This document shows positions 16,072 to 26,293 of a stretch of DNA of 34,660 bases, piece after piece (within the stretch, counting starts at the first letter, position 1; each line of letters starts with the position of its first letter). The stretch comes from a virus: the IMG/VR virus record IMGVR_UViG_3300020470_000088, positions 1 to 34,660 of that record; one strand, given 5' to 3'. The translations under genes were made by a program, and so were the position numbers. The notes under the pieces are model-generated. The model was not told where the DNA came from. It made no database searches and saw only the letters and a program-made list of their open reading frames with translations.

Positions 16072-16078
16072 GTGATAT

Positions 16079-16816
16079 ATGGGACCATTAGCAACAGCTG
16101 CGTTAATTTCTGGTGGAGCAACACTTGTTGGTAATTTGCCAAGCATTATTCCAAGCAAGTATGAACGTGAACAAAATAAACGTCTCAAAGAACTTGAACG
16201 TAGACAAGAAATGGGTTTGTTAGGTCTAACTGAAAGACAAGAACAACAAATGCAAACACAGTTTCGTAACACTAGGGACCAAGCACAACGTAGACAAGAT
16301 GCAGAAATGCGACGGTTGTCTACACCAACAGCACAACCAGGTCAACAAATGCTAGGCGCACAAATGTCTATGGATAATAGACAACGTTTAGAGGCAGATA
16401 TAGCCAGTCAAATACTTGGTATTGACCTTAAACGACAAGCAGAACAAGAGGCTGATATAGAGGCTTTAAGAGCAGGGCAAGCCCAAATGCGTAAAGACAA
16501 AACAACTGCATTTTTAGAGCCTTTTACCTCTGCTGGAGAGGCATATATTAAAGGGCAAACGTTGGAAAGGCTAATAGGGCAAATGCCTGAAGAAGACAAA
16601 GATATGTTTATGCGAGAAGAAATGGCAAAAAGAATGGCTCCACAACAACCAGTAAGCCAAACTCAACAAATTTTAAATTCTTTTGGACCAGACCCAGTAC
16701 AAGGAATGATGTTTAAGTTGGGTATTGATGAAGAAACAGCAAACCAACTTGTATTAGGTTTAACAGGGCCAACAATAAACACAAGTAGTGCTTTTAACCC
16801 TCTATTAGGTATGTAA
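16079..16816 (+). CDS. internal virion (ejection) protein, 245 aa
   Basis: AGGTGAT precedes ATG 16079. The N terminus is hydrophobic and glycine-rich (MGPLATAALISGGATLVGNL), able to insert in membrane. It is followed by a long Gln/Arg/Glu-rich coiled coil (ERRQEMGLLGLTERQEQQMQ and on, to about 160) and a C-terminal region ending TSSAFNPLLGM. This layout matches the smallest of the three podoviral ejection proteins (T7 gp14 type), which leave the virion first and help DNA cross the envelope. The next two genes complete a three-protein ejection set in order of rising size. Confidence 0.65.
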   Translation: MGPLATAALISGGATLVGNLPSIIPSKYEREQNKRLKELERRQEMGLLGLTERQEQQMQTQFRNTRDQAQRRQDAEMRRLSTPTAQPGQQMLGAQMSMDNRQRLEADIASQILGIDLKRQAEQEADIEALRAGQAQMRKDKTTAFLEPFTSAGEAYIKGQTLERLIGQMPEEDKDMFMREEMAKRMAPQQPVSQTQQILNSFGPDPVQGMMFKLGIDEETANQLVLGLTGPTINTSSAFNPLLGM

Positions 16817-16818
16817 AA

Positions 16819-18633
16819 ATGGCTATTCAACAGATAGGTGGACGTAACGTCTATGTAATAACTGGTTCAGCTAGTACTGGTGGTAGAACAAGTACTGGTC
16901 AATCTTGGGCAGACTTAGTAACTCAGCAAAGATATACCTTGTATGACGCAGCTTATAAACAAGCATTGCGTGAATACGAGTCGGGTAAGTTGTCAAATGA
17001 ACAACTGCGTAAGAAACAAGAAGAACTTAAAAACAAGTTAATAACTGAAAGAGAAGAGCGTCAAGACAGTATTAGAACATTAAATATTAAAAATATTGAA
17101 AGTAAAGCTCGTGCAGAAAGTCAAAATGTAAAGGCTGAAAATATTGCAGCACAAAAAAAGGCACAAGCAGGAACAAAAGGAACATTAAGGTCTGCAAAAC
17201 CAATACCTACTAAAGAAGAATATATTGAAAAATTAATGGATGAGAGTCGTGAATTTACTTCAAGTATAAGTGATTTAAGACGACAAGCAATGGAAGCTGC
17301 TGATGCACGAGTAAAAGAGAAGTTTCTTAGCGAAACTGAAATGTATTCATTTTTAAAGAATAAAGATGCAGAAACTATAAGTGGTAGTGCAGAGTATAAA
17401 TCTTTAATAAAAGCAATTAAAAGAGATATAAAGCGCAAAGAAGCACGTGAAAAAGATATAGAATTTTTAGAAACGCAAACAGGGTCTTTTAATTTTGAGG
17501 AATGGTTTAATAAAGAAAATTCACGTTCAGGTTCGGTAGCAAGTCAATATGTAGCACCTAAAGTTAAAGAAGTTAAACCAACAAGTTTTGATGATTTAAT
17601 AGAAAAAGACAGACAAAGAATACGTGAAATAGATTTAGAAATAGAAGCATTAGACTTTAAAGATTTAGACAACATAAATGTATTAGAACGTGCTGGTGAA
17701 CTTACCAGAGAAATGGAAAGTAGACCTATAAGACAACCTAGAGAACCTAGGGAGCGTGGTAGGTTTCGAAGAGCAGAAATGGAAGCGTTAGGTGAATCAC
17801 CTGAACCAGATGTTCCATTACAGTTGTCTGGTGCTGAACCTACGGGAATGACAGATACTGCAGTAACAGAATCACCAACTATTACTGAACCTGTGCAAGC
17901 AACTTATGGGTCTTTAGAAAATAAAGAAATACCAATACAAGACCCTGGTGAACCATTAGCATTTAGAGATATAGACCCACCACGATTTGTAGGTGAGGAA
18001 TTAGAAGATTTTTACAGAACTGACCCAATGGCTTTTCCTGCAAGAGGTGAAATGCCTAGGGTTCAACGAATAAGTGCAATACCATTATCAGATGAAACAG
18101 AGCAAGTTGAAGTAGCAGAAGGTCCTCAATCATCTAGAAGAGCCATACGTAAAAATATACAAAATCAATTTAAACAAGTACGCAACTTAGATGACCAAGA
18201 GAAAACAACTGTAGCAATACAACTATTAGAAGAATATAAAGACCAGTTTGGTGTCAGTAGTAAAGAATATAATAAATATAAAAAACTTATACTAGATGAA
18301 CTTGAAAAATCTCAAAATCCAGAAGAGGCAAAAGCGCATAGAGCAGCAGAACAATACATTAAAAAAGACCCAACTGCAGCGGCTAACTTATTAGTACCAA
18401 ACAAATTAAGCACTTCCTTTGTTGTAGCTAACAGCACACAAAAATTAGTACAAGGTGTTTTTGGTGGTCATATACAAAAATTTGCTAATGAAGAATTAGA
18501 TTTAGCAGAACTTGATAAATTGCGTACAAATGCAATCGAACAAGTAAATAAAACAGCAATGGCGCAAGGCAAAAAAGACGCTCTAGAACTAATAGACATA
18601 ATGTATTGGACTGTTATTGAACAAAGTAGGTAG
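16819..18633 (+). CDS. internal virion (ejection) protein, 604 aa
   Basis: Starts two bases after the upstream stop. Residues 1-30 are Gly/Ser/Thr-rich, then charged helices dominate (SGKLSNEQLRKKQEELKNKL and on to about 300). A Pro- and Glu-rich, probably disordered, stretch lies at about 310-430, and helices return at the C terminus. No enzyme motif is seen. Size, helical content and position between the 245-aa and 2301-aa proteins fit the middle ejection protein (T7 gp15 type). The assignment is by architecture and context rather than by recognisable sequence. Confidence 0.55.
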   Translation: MAIQQIGGRNVYVITGSASTGGRTSTGQSWADLVTQQRYTLYDAAYKQALREYESGKLSNEQLRKKQEELKNKLITEREERQDSIRTLNIKNIESKARAESQNVKAENIAAQKKAQAGTKGTLRSAKPIPTKEEYIEKLMDESREFTSSISDLRRQAMEAADARVKEKFLSETEMYSFLKNKDAETISGSAEYKSLIKAIKRDIKRKEAREKDIEFLETQTGSFNFEEWFNKENSRSGSVASQYVAPKVKEVKPTSFDDLIEKDRQRIREIDLEIEALDFKDLDNINVLERAGELTREMESRPIRQPREPRERGRFRRAEMEALGESPEPDVPLQLSGAEPTGMTDTAVTESPTITEPVQATYGSLENKEIPIQDPGEPLAFRDIDPPRFVGEELEDFYRTDPMAFPARGEMPRVQRISAIPLSDETEQVEVAEGPQSSRRAIRKNIQNQFKQVRNLDDQEKTTVAIQLLEEYKDQFGVSSKEYNKYKKLILDELEKSQNPEEAKAHRAAEQYIKKDPTAAANLLVPNKLSTSFVVANSTQKLVQGVFGGHIQKFANEELDLAELDKLRTNAIEQVNKTAMAQGKKDALELIDIMYWTVIEQSR

Positions 18634-18635
18634 AT

Positions 18636-21600
18636 ATGGCAACGACACCATCTATAGAGGAAATGAGCAAGTTAATGGGTACACCGTTAACACCTATCCA
18701 ATATGAAATAGCAATTGCTAATTTAGATTTAATAATGTCGCAAGTTGAAGCGCAACAAGCAGCTGCTCAAAATCCATATATGACCGAAATGGAACGTGTT
18801 GGTACAGACCGACTACAAAGAGAATTAGATGAGATTAATAAAATTAGGTCAAAAGCACAAGTTGGCGGTTATGGCTCATTAAGCGCAAGAGAAGTACCGG
18901 CAGGTTTGCCTATGGAAACACAGACTGAACACAAAGGTGCTGGTATTCTGTTGGAACCATTTTATAGAAGTCAAACAGTTGGTGAGGATAGTGCAACATT
19001 TGCTAAGACGTATGCAGATGCAGAAGTTTTAGTAGAGGATATGAGACAACACGGATATAACTTTGAAGAAATGAATGCTGGTCGTGCAATGTTTATGGAA
19101 CTTCGTGAAGATTATCCAGACTTGTCGTTAAAAGAAGTTAATGATTTAACAAGAGAAAAATTAAATTCATTATTACAGTCACCAGAATATATAACTGAAG
19201 ATGAATACCACGAACTTATGCCTGGTATGCGTTCTAGAATAGGTGTTGAGCAACTACCTTTAGGTGCGCAAAAGTCAGACAATTTGTTAGCAAGTGTTTT
19301 AGATTATCAAAAAACACCAGGAACGAATCTTAGAAAATATGATAAGTATCAAATGGCATATTTGAATAGTTTACAAAATGCTAAATATGATGCTGAAATA
19401 GAACGTCAAAAAGAATTGGTTCCAACTTCTTATACAATGAATAATTTTTATGAAGTTAAGTTAGGTCCAAACAACTACGCATTATTACCACAAGAGGTGT
19501 TTGATTATATACAAGATAACCCTACTGGTGGTGTTGTATACAATGCTCAAAAAGACACAGACATAATAGAAGCTTTAAAAAAAGGAGACTATAAAGAATT
19601 AGGTTCTGCGGATTTAGGTTACCAGGGACAAACACAAAGAACAATAGATGCTATAGCAAAAGTAAGAGCCTATAAAGAATTAGGAAATCCTGATTGGCAA
19701 CAAGATATAAACAAACGACGAGAAGTATTAGAAAACCTAGACTTGTTTAGTACTACAAGTATTGGTGGTACTAGAACAGACCCATTAGGTGGTACTGCCG
19801 AGGGAAGTGGTGCTTTTGTACTTCGTGCGTCTTTAATGCCCTACAATGCTTTTGCAGGAGCTGTAACTACCGCATTAGATTTGCCTACAGAATATGCAAT
19901 GGGTGCTGCTTTTGAGGGTGCAGAGAAACTTGGTATTGTTGGTGAAGCAGATTATTTGTCAGATGTAGGTACTGGTCGGTATAGTACAAGACAAATACGA
20001 AAAGAAGAACGACCAGCTTTGTATAGCGAGGGAGGGTTGTTATACGAAATGGCTGATAATATGGCGCGCAATAAAGGATTTACCGGAGAGGGTACAGTTA
20101 TTGCAGAGGGTCTAAATCTAGAGGGTACAGCAAAATATATTACACACGGTGGTCGTTTTATAATGGATATAACAGACCCAAGTTTGGATTTAGCAGCTGG
20201 AACAGTTTCAGGAATCAGTGCATATAATAAAAGTAAGAAACTTCACAAAGCGGTATATGGAGCCAGTAATACACAAGAGGCAACAAAGGCCGCAAAACAA
20301 GCATTTGCAAGAAGTATGGAAGACCCATTCAATATTTATGGGATGACTAAAAAACTTGTTACTCGAAAAAAAATTGATGTTCCAAAGAATATAGATAGTG
20401 ATGATGTGTTGTTAGTTATGGGCGATAATATGGCACAAAACTTGTCTGCTATAAGACATTTGGAAACAGATGAAGCGTTATTTAATTTAGATAATACATT
20501 GGTTGGTCAACAATATTTTAATAACCCAAGTCCAATTGCAGCAGAAGAAGTTATAACCAACTTTCGTGACAACATAAACCGTTCTCCAGTAGCAAAAGAA
20601 CTTTTAAGTGAATACGACGCAACTGTAGAAGAAGTGATTTCTATTGCTCAAGACTATGCAAATTATATGAATAGGGCTTCTAGTTTTCGTAACTATGGAG
20701 ATTACAATTTAACATTTGGTGAATATTTAATAGATGTATTAAAAAATCCATCATCGTCTTTTGTAACAAAACAAGCCAGAAAAGCTGTTCGCACAAATGT
20801 AGAAGACTTAGTGCAGTCACTAAATGCTAACAGAAGAACACCTTTAAGTAACGAAGACTTAGCTGCTGAACTAGCAGCAATCAAAGATGCTAGTACTAAA
20901 GGTACGAAAACTGTTAGACCAAATATGCAAGCAATAAAAGATAGTATAGATATAAATATTGGACGTATGGACGATGTTGATAGTGTAGAAGAAATCTTAA
21001 AAGCATTAGATACAATATATGGTAGGGCTATATTCTTTGATATGTCTGCTCGGTTTATGCCAAGTCAAGTTAGAAAAGGTTTGGCAAAAGCAAACTTTAT
21101 TACCAGAAACACTATAGTAGACAAAAAAGCAAAACCTAAAATAATTGCAGCAGCTGCTCAAAGTGACATTGGACAAGCGTTACATCGTGTCATAAAATTA
21201 TCAGACGACACACCTATGCTTGTAATACAAAAGTCAAGTAATACACCTACATATTCACAGATAACTAAAAGACAAACGTCTGCACCAACTGAAACAAAAC
21301 GAGCCTACGACTTAGAGGGTTTGACTGATGTTGAAAAAAGGGCACTTGTTGATAGTGTACGATTCTTAGATATGAATGGAATAATAAAAGACGAAATACT
21401 GCAAGATATAATAGAAGAAAACATATTAGTTTTAGATGATATGAATATGTTGTTAGACGCTAACGTAGACAGAGTAGCACGTAAGTATGCTGAGACAGCG
21501 TCGGTAGATGACATAGAAAAACTTGGTACAGCAAATTACAATAGATTACTAGAAGCTGAGGGTTCAGCTTTTCGTTATCAACCTAAAGGTATAAAAAACT

Positions 21601-24600
21601 TTTTTAAAAGACTTGTTGGTAAAGAAGAACCATTTGTAGAAGTACCTTTTCAAGCATTTAGACAAAAGCGTATTATTGAAGAATACAACCGACAGATGAG
21701 TACTTTGCCGGAAAGAACTGAAGCATTGTTTAATGAATTAATAGCATATAACAACCCTAAATTAGAAAGAAGTGCAGAGGGTGTAAGTCGTTATATGGAC
21801 GAAACAGTTGGACGTAAAATAACTAAGAATGAAGTGTTTGGACTGATGATTGTTGGTGAAAGAAGTACTGGTGCTAGTCGTGTACAACAAGAACAAATAC
21901 TACAAGAAACTATAGAGATGTTAGTTCAACAAGTGTTTAATAGAACAGTAGATGTATTAGACAATATAAACGCAAGTGATGAACTAAGTGGTATACGAAG
22001 ATTTTTTAAAAGCAATATATTTAATCAGCACGGTCGTGAATTTATAAAGTCAAAAGCATTAGAAATTAGCGAACGTGTAGTACGTGACCCTTTATCTTTT
22101 AATGACGAAATGATTGGATTATTAGAAGAGATTGACGAATCTATACAAAGTTTACGTATGCGTGATGAATATATAAAAGTAGATACTCCTACACAATCTA
22201 GTCAAAGAATACAAAAGCCTATTAGTGATAAAAATAGATTTCGCACTAATCCTCTTAGTCACGAAGAGGGTGGAAGTATAGTAAGAGTATACTATCAAAA
22301 CGGCACTTATCGAGATTATGATAGAGTTAAGTATCCAAATGCATTTATAAAGAAGATACAAGAATCAGCAAGTGATTTTCAAAGCGCAAAAGTCATAGAC
22401 GAATCTATAGAAGAGATAGATTATAGACCAGTAGATGAATATGAACTATTACCTGGAGACAGAGTTAAAGATGTATATGTGGATATGCCTGGACAACCTG
22501 GTCAACGTATATCAAAGGCTATTGTTGATTTAGATGTCAACTTTGAGAATGTACGTTCGTTAGAAGAATTAAAATTAGACAATAAATACGAAAAGGTATT
22601 GTTTGGACTATACGCTTTTGCTGAACAACAAAGAGAACTTAGTGCATTAGTGGCAAAGTCTGTTCGTAGAGACATAATAGGTTTAAGGATAGAAGACTTT
22701 GCACCTGGGATAGAGTTTTCACAACAAGCGTTTGAAGAGGCTATTAAGCAAGCAGTAATCAATCGGTATCTAGAACTAAGCAATGGAGGAGGGTTTGGTC
22801 CTAATACCAATATGTATCGCAATATAGTAAGTGACGCACACAAAATGGACCAAGCAACACAACTTGATACTGCAATAAATGTAAAGAAAATAGATGATGA
22901 AATATATAAAGAAATAAGAAGTGCTGAAAAAGAATATATAAGACAGACCAGTAGTGAACTACGAGCTGAAATAAAAAGACGAAATGAAAAAATTAAAGAG
23001 CAATTAGTAGAAACTAGAGCTGACTTTAAAGACCAAATGGACGCTGTAATTGGTAGGTTTAATGATGATGCTAGAGTGTCTGTAGGTAGATTAAAAGAAG
23101 AAAAGCAATTAGCGTTAGAAAAATATTTAGGTACAAAAGAAAAACGAAAGAAGACACAACAGTTTCCAAAGAAAGGTCAACCTAGAATTACTTGGGTCAA
23201 AAGAAAGACTACTGACCCAGAATACAAAAAGATAATGAAAGAGTACAATGAACAGATAGACCAATTGTATAGAAAGATAAGTAAAGACAGAAAACAATTA
23301 AGGAAGTCTTTAACAGAAGAAAAGAATAGAAAACTTGTACAAGAAAAGGACAAGTTAATAGCCGAGCGTGAACAATATATTAGACAACGAGAAAGTGACC
23401 AAGATGTTCAATATGAAGTAGACGAAGATTTGCAGTTACAGTTAGACCGTGGAGAAATAACTGATGAGCAATATACAAGATTATCGTTAAAGAATCAGAT
23501 TGCAAGACAACCGGATATACAATCTAAGATACAATTAATGAGGTCATTAATCACAGACTATGACGCAGCGTTTGATGAAATATACGACATTTTTGCCAAG
23601 GGTCGATTGGACGATGACGTATTGGATAGATTAGCAACTGAAGTAGAAAACTATGCAGAAATAGTATTACGAAACAATAATCTATCACAATCTATTAGAG
23701 GTGTAACATTAAATGAAGTAACGGAAACTATAGATAAGTTTTTTAAGGTTCCAGGATTGGCAACAGCAGTATTAGGTAAAGACCAAATGCAAAGTATGAG
23801 ACAAGGATTCTCACAACAAAACCTTGTACAAAGTTTACGAAAAATACTGCAAGAAGAACCAGAGCTTATAGACTCAGTTGATGCGTTGTTTGCTTTCAAT
23901 ATAGATGCTTTATATACTTTTGCATTAGGTTTTAACCTTGCGTCAATAGGTAGAAATTTAATAACTGGACCTGCCATTGTATATCAAACTATAGGTCAAA
24001 TTATATCACCTAGATATGTAAGTAAAGGTTCAAGAGTAACTGAATTTGGGGCAAATGTAAATCATCCAAAACATTATGACATTGTCGTTAAAACACCAAC
24101 TGGTAAACAATATACATACGCTGATGTATATAGAATACTTGCAAAATCAGGTGTAAGAAATCAATACAAATTTTTTGAAAGTGTTATACGTGACGGTGAG
24201 TTTATACGTGAACTAAAAGAGATGAACGAACTTGGACATTTAAGCAAAAGTAACTTTGATAGATTGTTAACTAACTTAAAGAATATACTTAGAAAAGACA
24301 TTTCAGCTGCAGAAAAACTTTATATGTTAACACCTAAATCTGCTAAGAACATTCCAATTGTAGGTACTTTAGGCAATGTTGGTTTAGGATTACAAACTAA
24401 AACAGATTACGCATTTAGAGCTGGTGTTCTTGTAAAGGCTTTAGAAGAGGGTAAGAGTGTAGAAGAAGCTGCTGCTTTAAGTAGAAGAAGTTTGTTTGAT
24501 TATAGTGATGTTAAAATATTTGACGACTTAACTAGTCAATCAAAAATGTTAAAGAAAGCGTTTGTATTTGCTACTTTTTCATTAAGAAATTTAGAAACAA

Positions 24601-25541
24601 CTTTGCAAGCCATATTTAATGCTGCTTTTGGTGACGCTACACAGTTAGTTAAATTAGCAAGATTAATGCGTGGACAAAATGGTGTAGAGCGTGTAATAAA
24701 TGCAAATAATGATAATAAACAACCACCATACGAATATTACTATCCAACGTATGCACAAAATTCTATAACAACTGTAGTTGGAGAATACGGTGGCGATGAT
24801 ACCTTTGTTCGTTTACCACCATTGCCAGCTATAGAAGCATTAGAATCTCTTGCAGATGCAATTTATTTAATAAAACAACTTTTACCTGAACACAAAAGAC
24901 CGGCAGATGTAGAAACCGTTGCAGAAAAGTTATTCGGATTTTTAAGTCCAGTGTTAAAAGAAGCTGTTCACCCTTTAGTAAAACAAAAATATGAACCTGG
25001 ACACGTACCTCCTGAAATAATTTCAATCTTAACAGCACACCCAGGGTTTGATACAAGTACTCCGTATGCCATAGCAGATAGTTTAGAACGTATTACTGGT
25101 GGTAGAATTAACCCAGTTAAAGCTGCACCAGGTAAAGGTGTTAAAGGTGGTTACAAATATCCTCTTACAGCAGAACAAAAAGAGCAATTGTACCACCGTA
25201 GTTTTTACACTGCTCTTAAAATGTCTGGGATTTTACCTATGGTTAATACAGTAGTAAGAACAATAGACCCAGAGGGTACAGTTATAGGAGATATGGAAAG
25301 TCCTACTTGGGAGGCTAAGGTTTTAAACTATACTACTATGTATAATTGGATAATAGGACTGCATAGTATTCACCAAATGAAAACACCGAAGTCACAACAA
25401 CTAGAAGCTTTGCGTAATTTAAACGCAGAAATTGAGAGAATAAAAAGACACCACGAAAAAGAAACTAAAGCCTTTATGATATTGGGTCCAAATACTACAC
25501 AAGAAGACATACAAAAAGATATAGATGCAGAGACAGATTGA
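18636..25541 (+). CDS. giant internal virion protein, 2301 aa
   Basis: At 2301 residues this gene fills a fifth of the window. A hydrophobic stretch at about 393-430 (LMPYNAFAGAVTTALDLPTE...) may insert in membrane. A long basic coiled coil runs at about 1420-1590 (SAEKEYIRQTSSELRAEIKR onward), and a second hydrophobic run at about 1750-1795 (FALGFNLASIGRNLITGPAI) is followed by helical modules up to the C terminus. The third ejection protein of podoviruses (T7 gp16 type) is usually about 1300 residues and often carries a lytic transglycosylase; I could not find that catalytic signature here. Phage N4 packs a giant RNA polymerase in this position, but no polymerase motif is evident either. 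Its TGA (25539-25541) lies inside the -35 of the next promoter. Confidence 0.6.
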   Translation: MATTPSIEEMSKLMGTPLTPIQYEIAIANLDLIMSQVEAQQAAAQNPYMTEMERVGTDRLQRELDEINKIRSKAQVGGYGSLSAREVPAGLPMETQTEHKGAGILLEPFYRSQTVGEDSATFAKTYADAEVLVEDMRQHGYNFEEMNAGRAMFMELREDYPDLSLKEVNDLTREKLNSLLQSPEYITEDEYHELMPGMRSRIGVEQLPLGAQKSDNLLASVLDYQKTPGTNLRKYDKYQMAYLNSLQNAKYDAEIERQKELVPTSYTMNNFYEVKLGPNNYALLPQEVFDYIQDNPTGGVVYNAQKDTDIIEALKKGDYKELGSADLGYQGQTQRTIDAIAKVRAYKELGNPDWQQDINKRREVLENLDLFSTTSIGGTRTDPLGGTAEGSGAFVLRASLMPYNAFAGAVTTALDLPTEYAMGAAFEGAEKLGIVGEADYLSDVGTGRYSTRQIRKEERPALYSEGGLLYEMADNMARNKGFTGEGTVIAEGLNLEGTAKYITHGGRFIMDITDPSLDLAAGTVSGISAYNKSKKLHKAVYGASNTQEATKAAKQAFARSMEDPFNIYGMTKKLVTRKKIDVPKNIDSDDVLLVMGDNMAQNLSAIRHLETDEALFNLDNTLVGQQYFNNPSPIAAEEVITNFRDNINRSPVAKELLSEYDATVEEVISIAQDYANYMNRASSFRNYGDYNLTFGEYLIDVLKNPSSSFVTKQARKAVRTNVEDLVQSLNANRRTPLSNEDLAAELAAIKDASTKGTKTVRPNMQAIKDSIDINIGRMDDVDSVEEILKALDTIYGRAIFFDMSARFMPSQVRKGLAKANFITRNTIVDKKAKPKIIAAAAQSDIGQALHRVIKLSDDTPMLVIQKSSNTPTYSQITKRQTSAPTETKRAYDLEGLTDVEKRALVDSVRFLDMNGIIKDEILQDIIEENILVLDDMNMLLDANVDRVARKYAETASVDDIEKLGTANYNRLLEAEGSAFRYQPKGIKNFFKRLVGKEEPFVEVPFQAFRQKRIIEEYNRQMSTLPERTEALFNELIAYNNPKLERSAEGVSRYMDETVGRKITKNEVFGLMIVGERSTGASRVQQEQILQETIEMLVQQVFNRTVDVLDNINASDELSGIRRFFKSNIFNQHGREFIKSKALEISERVVRDPLSFNDEMIGLLEEIDESIQSLRMRDEYIKVDTPTQSSQRIQKPISDKNRFRTNPLSHEEGGSIVRVYYQNGTYRDYDRVKYPNAFIKKIQESASDFQSAKVIDESIEEIDYRPVDEYELLPGDRVKDVYVDMPGQPGQRISKAIVDLDVNFENVRSLEELKLDNKYEKVLFGLYAFAEQQRELSALVAKSVRRDIIGLRIEDFAPGIEFSQQAFEEAIKQAVINRYLELSNGGGFGPNTNMYRNIVSDAHKMDQATQLDTAINVKKIDDEIYKEIRSAEKEYIRQTSSELRAEIKRRNEKIKEQLVETRADFKDQMDAVIGRFNDDARVSVGRLKEEKQLALEKYLGTKEKRKKTQQFPKKGQPRITWVKRKTTDPEYKKIMKEYNEQIDQLYRKISKDRKQLRKSLTEEKNRKLVQEKDKLIAEREQYIRQRESDQDVQYEVDEDLQLQLDRGEITDEQYTRLSLKNQIARQPDIQSKIQLMRSLITDYDAAFDEIYDIFAKGRLDDDVLDRLATEVENYAEIVLRNNNLSQSIRGVTLNEVTETIDKFFKVPGLATAVLGKDQMQSMRQGFSQQNLVQSLRKILQEEPELIDSVDALFAFNIDALYTFALGFNLASIGRNLITGPAIVYQTIGQIISPRYVSKGSRVTEFGANVNHPKHYDIVVKTPTGKQYTYADVYRILAKSGVRNQYKFFESVIRDGEFIRELKEMNELGHLSKSNFDRLLTNLKNILRKDISAAEKLYMLTPKSAKNIPIVGTLGNVGLGLQTKTDYAFRAGVLVKALEEGKSVEEAAALSRRSLFDYSDVKIFDDLTSQSKMLKKAFVFATFSLRNLETTLQAIFNAAFGDATQLVKLARLMRGQNGVERVINANNDNKQPPYEYYYPTYAQNSITTVVGEYGGDDTFVRLPPLPAIEALESLADAIYLIKQLLPEHKRPADVETVAEKLFGFLSPVLKEAVHPLVKQKYEPGHVPPEIISILTAHPGFDTSTPYAIADSLERITGGRINPVKAAPGKGVKGGYKYPLTAEQKEQLYHRSFYTALKMSGILPMVNTVVRTIDPEGTVIGDMESPTWEAKVLNYTTMYNWIIGLHSIHQMKTPKSQQLEALRNLNAEIERIKRHHEKETKAFMILGPNTTQEDIQKDIDAETD

Positions 25542-25566
25542 CAATGTTGCAAACACAGCATAAACT
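25538..25566 (+). promoter_or_regulatory. sigma70 promoter for the fibre genes
   Basis: TTGACA (25538-25543, consensus) is 17 bases upstream of TAAACT (25561-25566). The predicted start is near 25573, close to the GGAGGAG Shine-Dalgarno of the 25597 gene. The stop codon of the 2301-aa gene is part of the -35, the same design as at 8518. Confidence 0.65.
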
Positions 25567-25596
25567 ATATTCGTATCGGTAGCCGGAGGAGAAGAT

Positions 25597-26022
25597 ATGG
25601 CAAAGTCAGGAAAATTTTATCACGCAACCACTAACAATAATGCAGTTGCAGCAGTTGGAACATCGTTTAATGCTGGTAAGAATCACAAGCACGAACTTAA
25701 ACGACAAATACCTTTAGACAGCACAAACAGATTCTTAGGTAAAGTTGAGGGGTTCACAGTAAAAGTTAATACCATTGCTGGAGGGTCTGGTACACCGACT
25801 CTTACACTACGTGGTGCTACTGATGCTGCTGGAGACAACACTTGGTTCCCTGATACTGATGGACAACTAGCATTGGGCATTACTACTGCTACCAGTGGAG
25901 TTGCAGCTTACGAGTTCAAACTTCCTTTAACCATCGAAACTAGCGATGATGTATACTTGTTCTTTAAGATAGACCAAGGAACTTGTACCATAGAAAAGAG
26001 TACAATCACCTGGAGTGAATAA
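25597..26022 (+). CDS. putative virion decoration or fibre-associated protein, 141 aa
   Basis: A strong GGAGGAG precedes ATG 25597. The protein is beta-rich (GKVEGFTVKVNTIAGGSGTP; YEFKLPLTIETSDDVYLFFK) with a short basic N terminus containing His and Asn (FYHATTNNNAVAAVGTSFN). The fold looks like a single beta-sandwich of about 120 residues, common in decoration proteins and fibre tips. It is the first gene of the fibre transcript from the 25538 promoter, which suggests high copy number. I recognise no named family, and the TAA overlaps the next ATG. Confidence 0.6.
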   Translation: MAKSGKFYHATTNNNAVAAVGTSFNAGKNHKHELKRQIPLDSTNRFLGKVEGFTVKVNTIAGGSGTPTLTLRGATDAAGDNTWFPDTDGQLALGITTATSGVAAYEFKLPLTIETSDDVYLFFKIDQGTCTIEKSTITWSE

Positions 26023-26282
26023 TGCCAGTCGCCTCACCCTTTGAATCGGGTGGGAGCGGTGGAACCGTTAATCTCAAGATAGACGACCTTACGTCTTCTT
26101 GTGACGGTAGTACTCAAAGTTTCACAGTTTCTTCGCCCTACAAAACTGGACTACTTCAGATATATTGGAATGGACTACTTCAAACGTCTACTGAGATAAC
26201 TGAAGTGTCACAAACAACTTTTTCTACAGACTTCACACCAACAAGCGACGATGTTTTAGTCGCAGTGTATATACAAAAATAG
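26022..26282 (+). CDS. 86-aa protein related to the tail-fibre tip domain
   Basis: GGAG precedes ATG 26022 (TAATG overlap). After a Gly/Ser-rich leader (PFESGGSGG), the body (TQSFTVSSPYKTGLLQIYWN ... SDDVLVAVYIQK) aligns by eye with the last 70 residues of the next gene (KTAFDLPEAL ... GSIVYLNGLALEK ... APAGSDDLTCLYFG). Shared points are a strand ending in WNGL or LNGL, a central T-x-F-x-x-D/Q segment and a terminal strand after SDD. It is probably a free-standing copy of the fibre's C-terminal domain, and may cap or compete with the fibre tip. No homologous enzyme motif is present. Confidence 0.6.
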   Translation: MPVASPFESGGSGGTVNLKIDDLTSSCDGSTQSFTVSSPYKTGLLQIYWNGLLQTSTEITEVSQTTFSTDFTPTSDDVLVAVYIQK

Positions 26283-26293
26283 GAGAACAAGCA

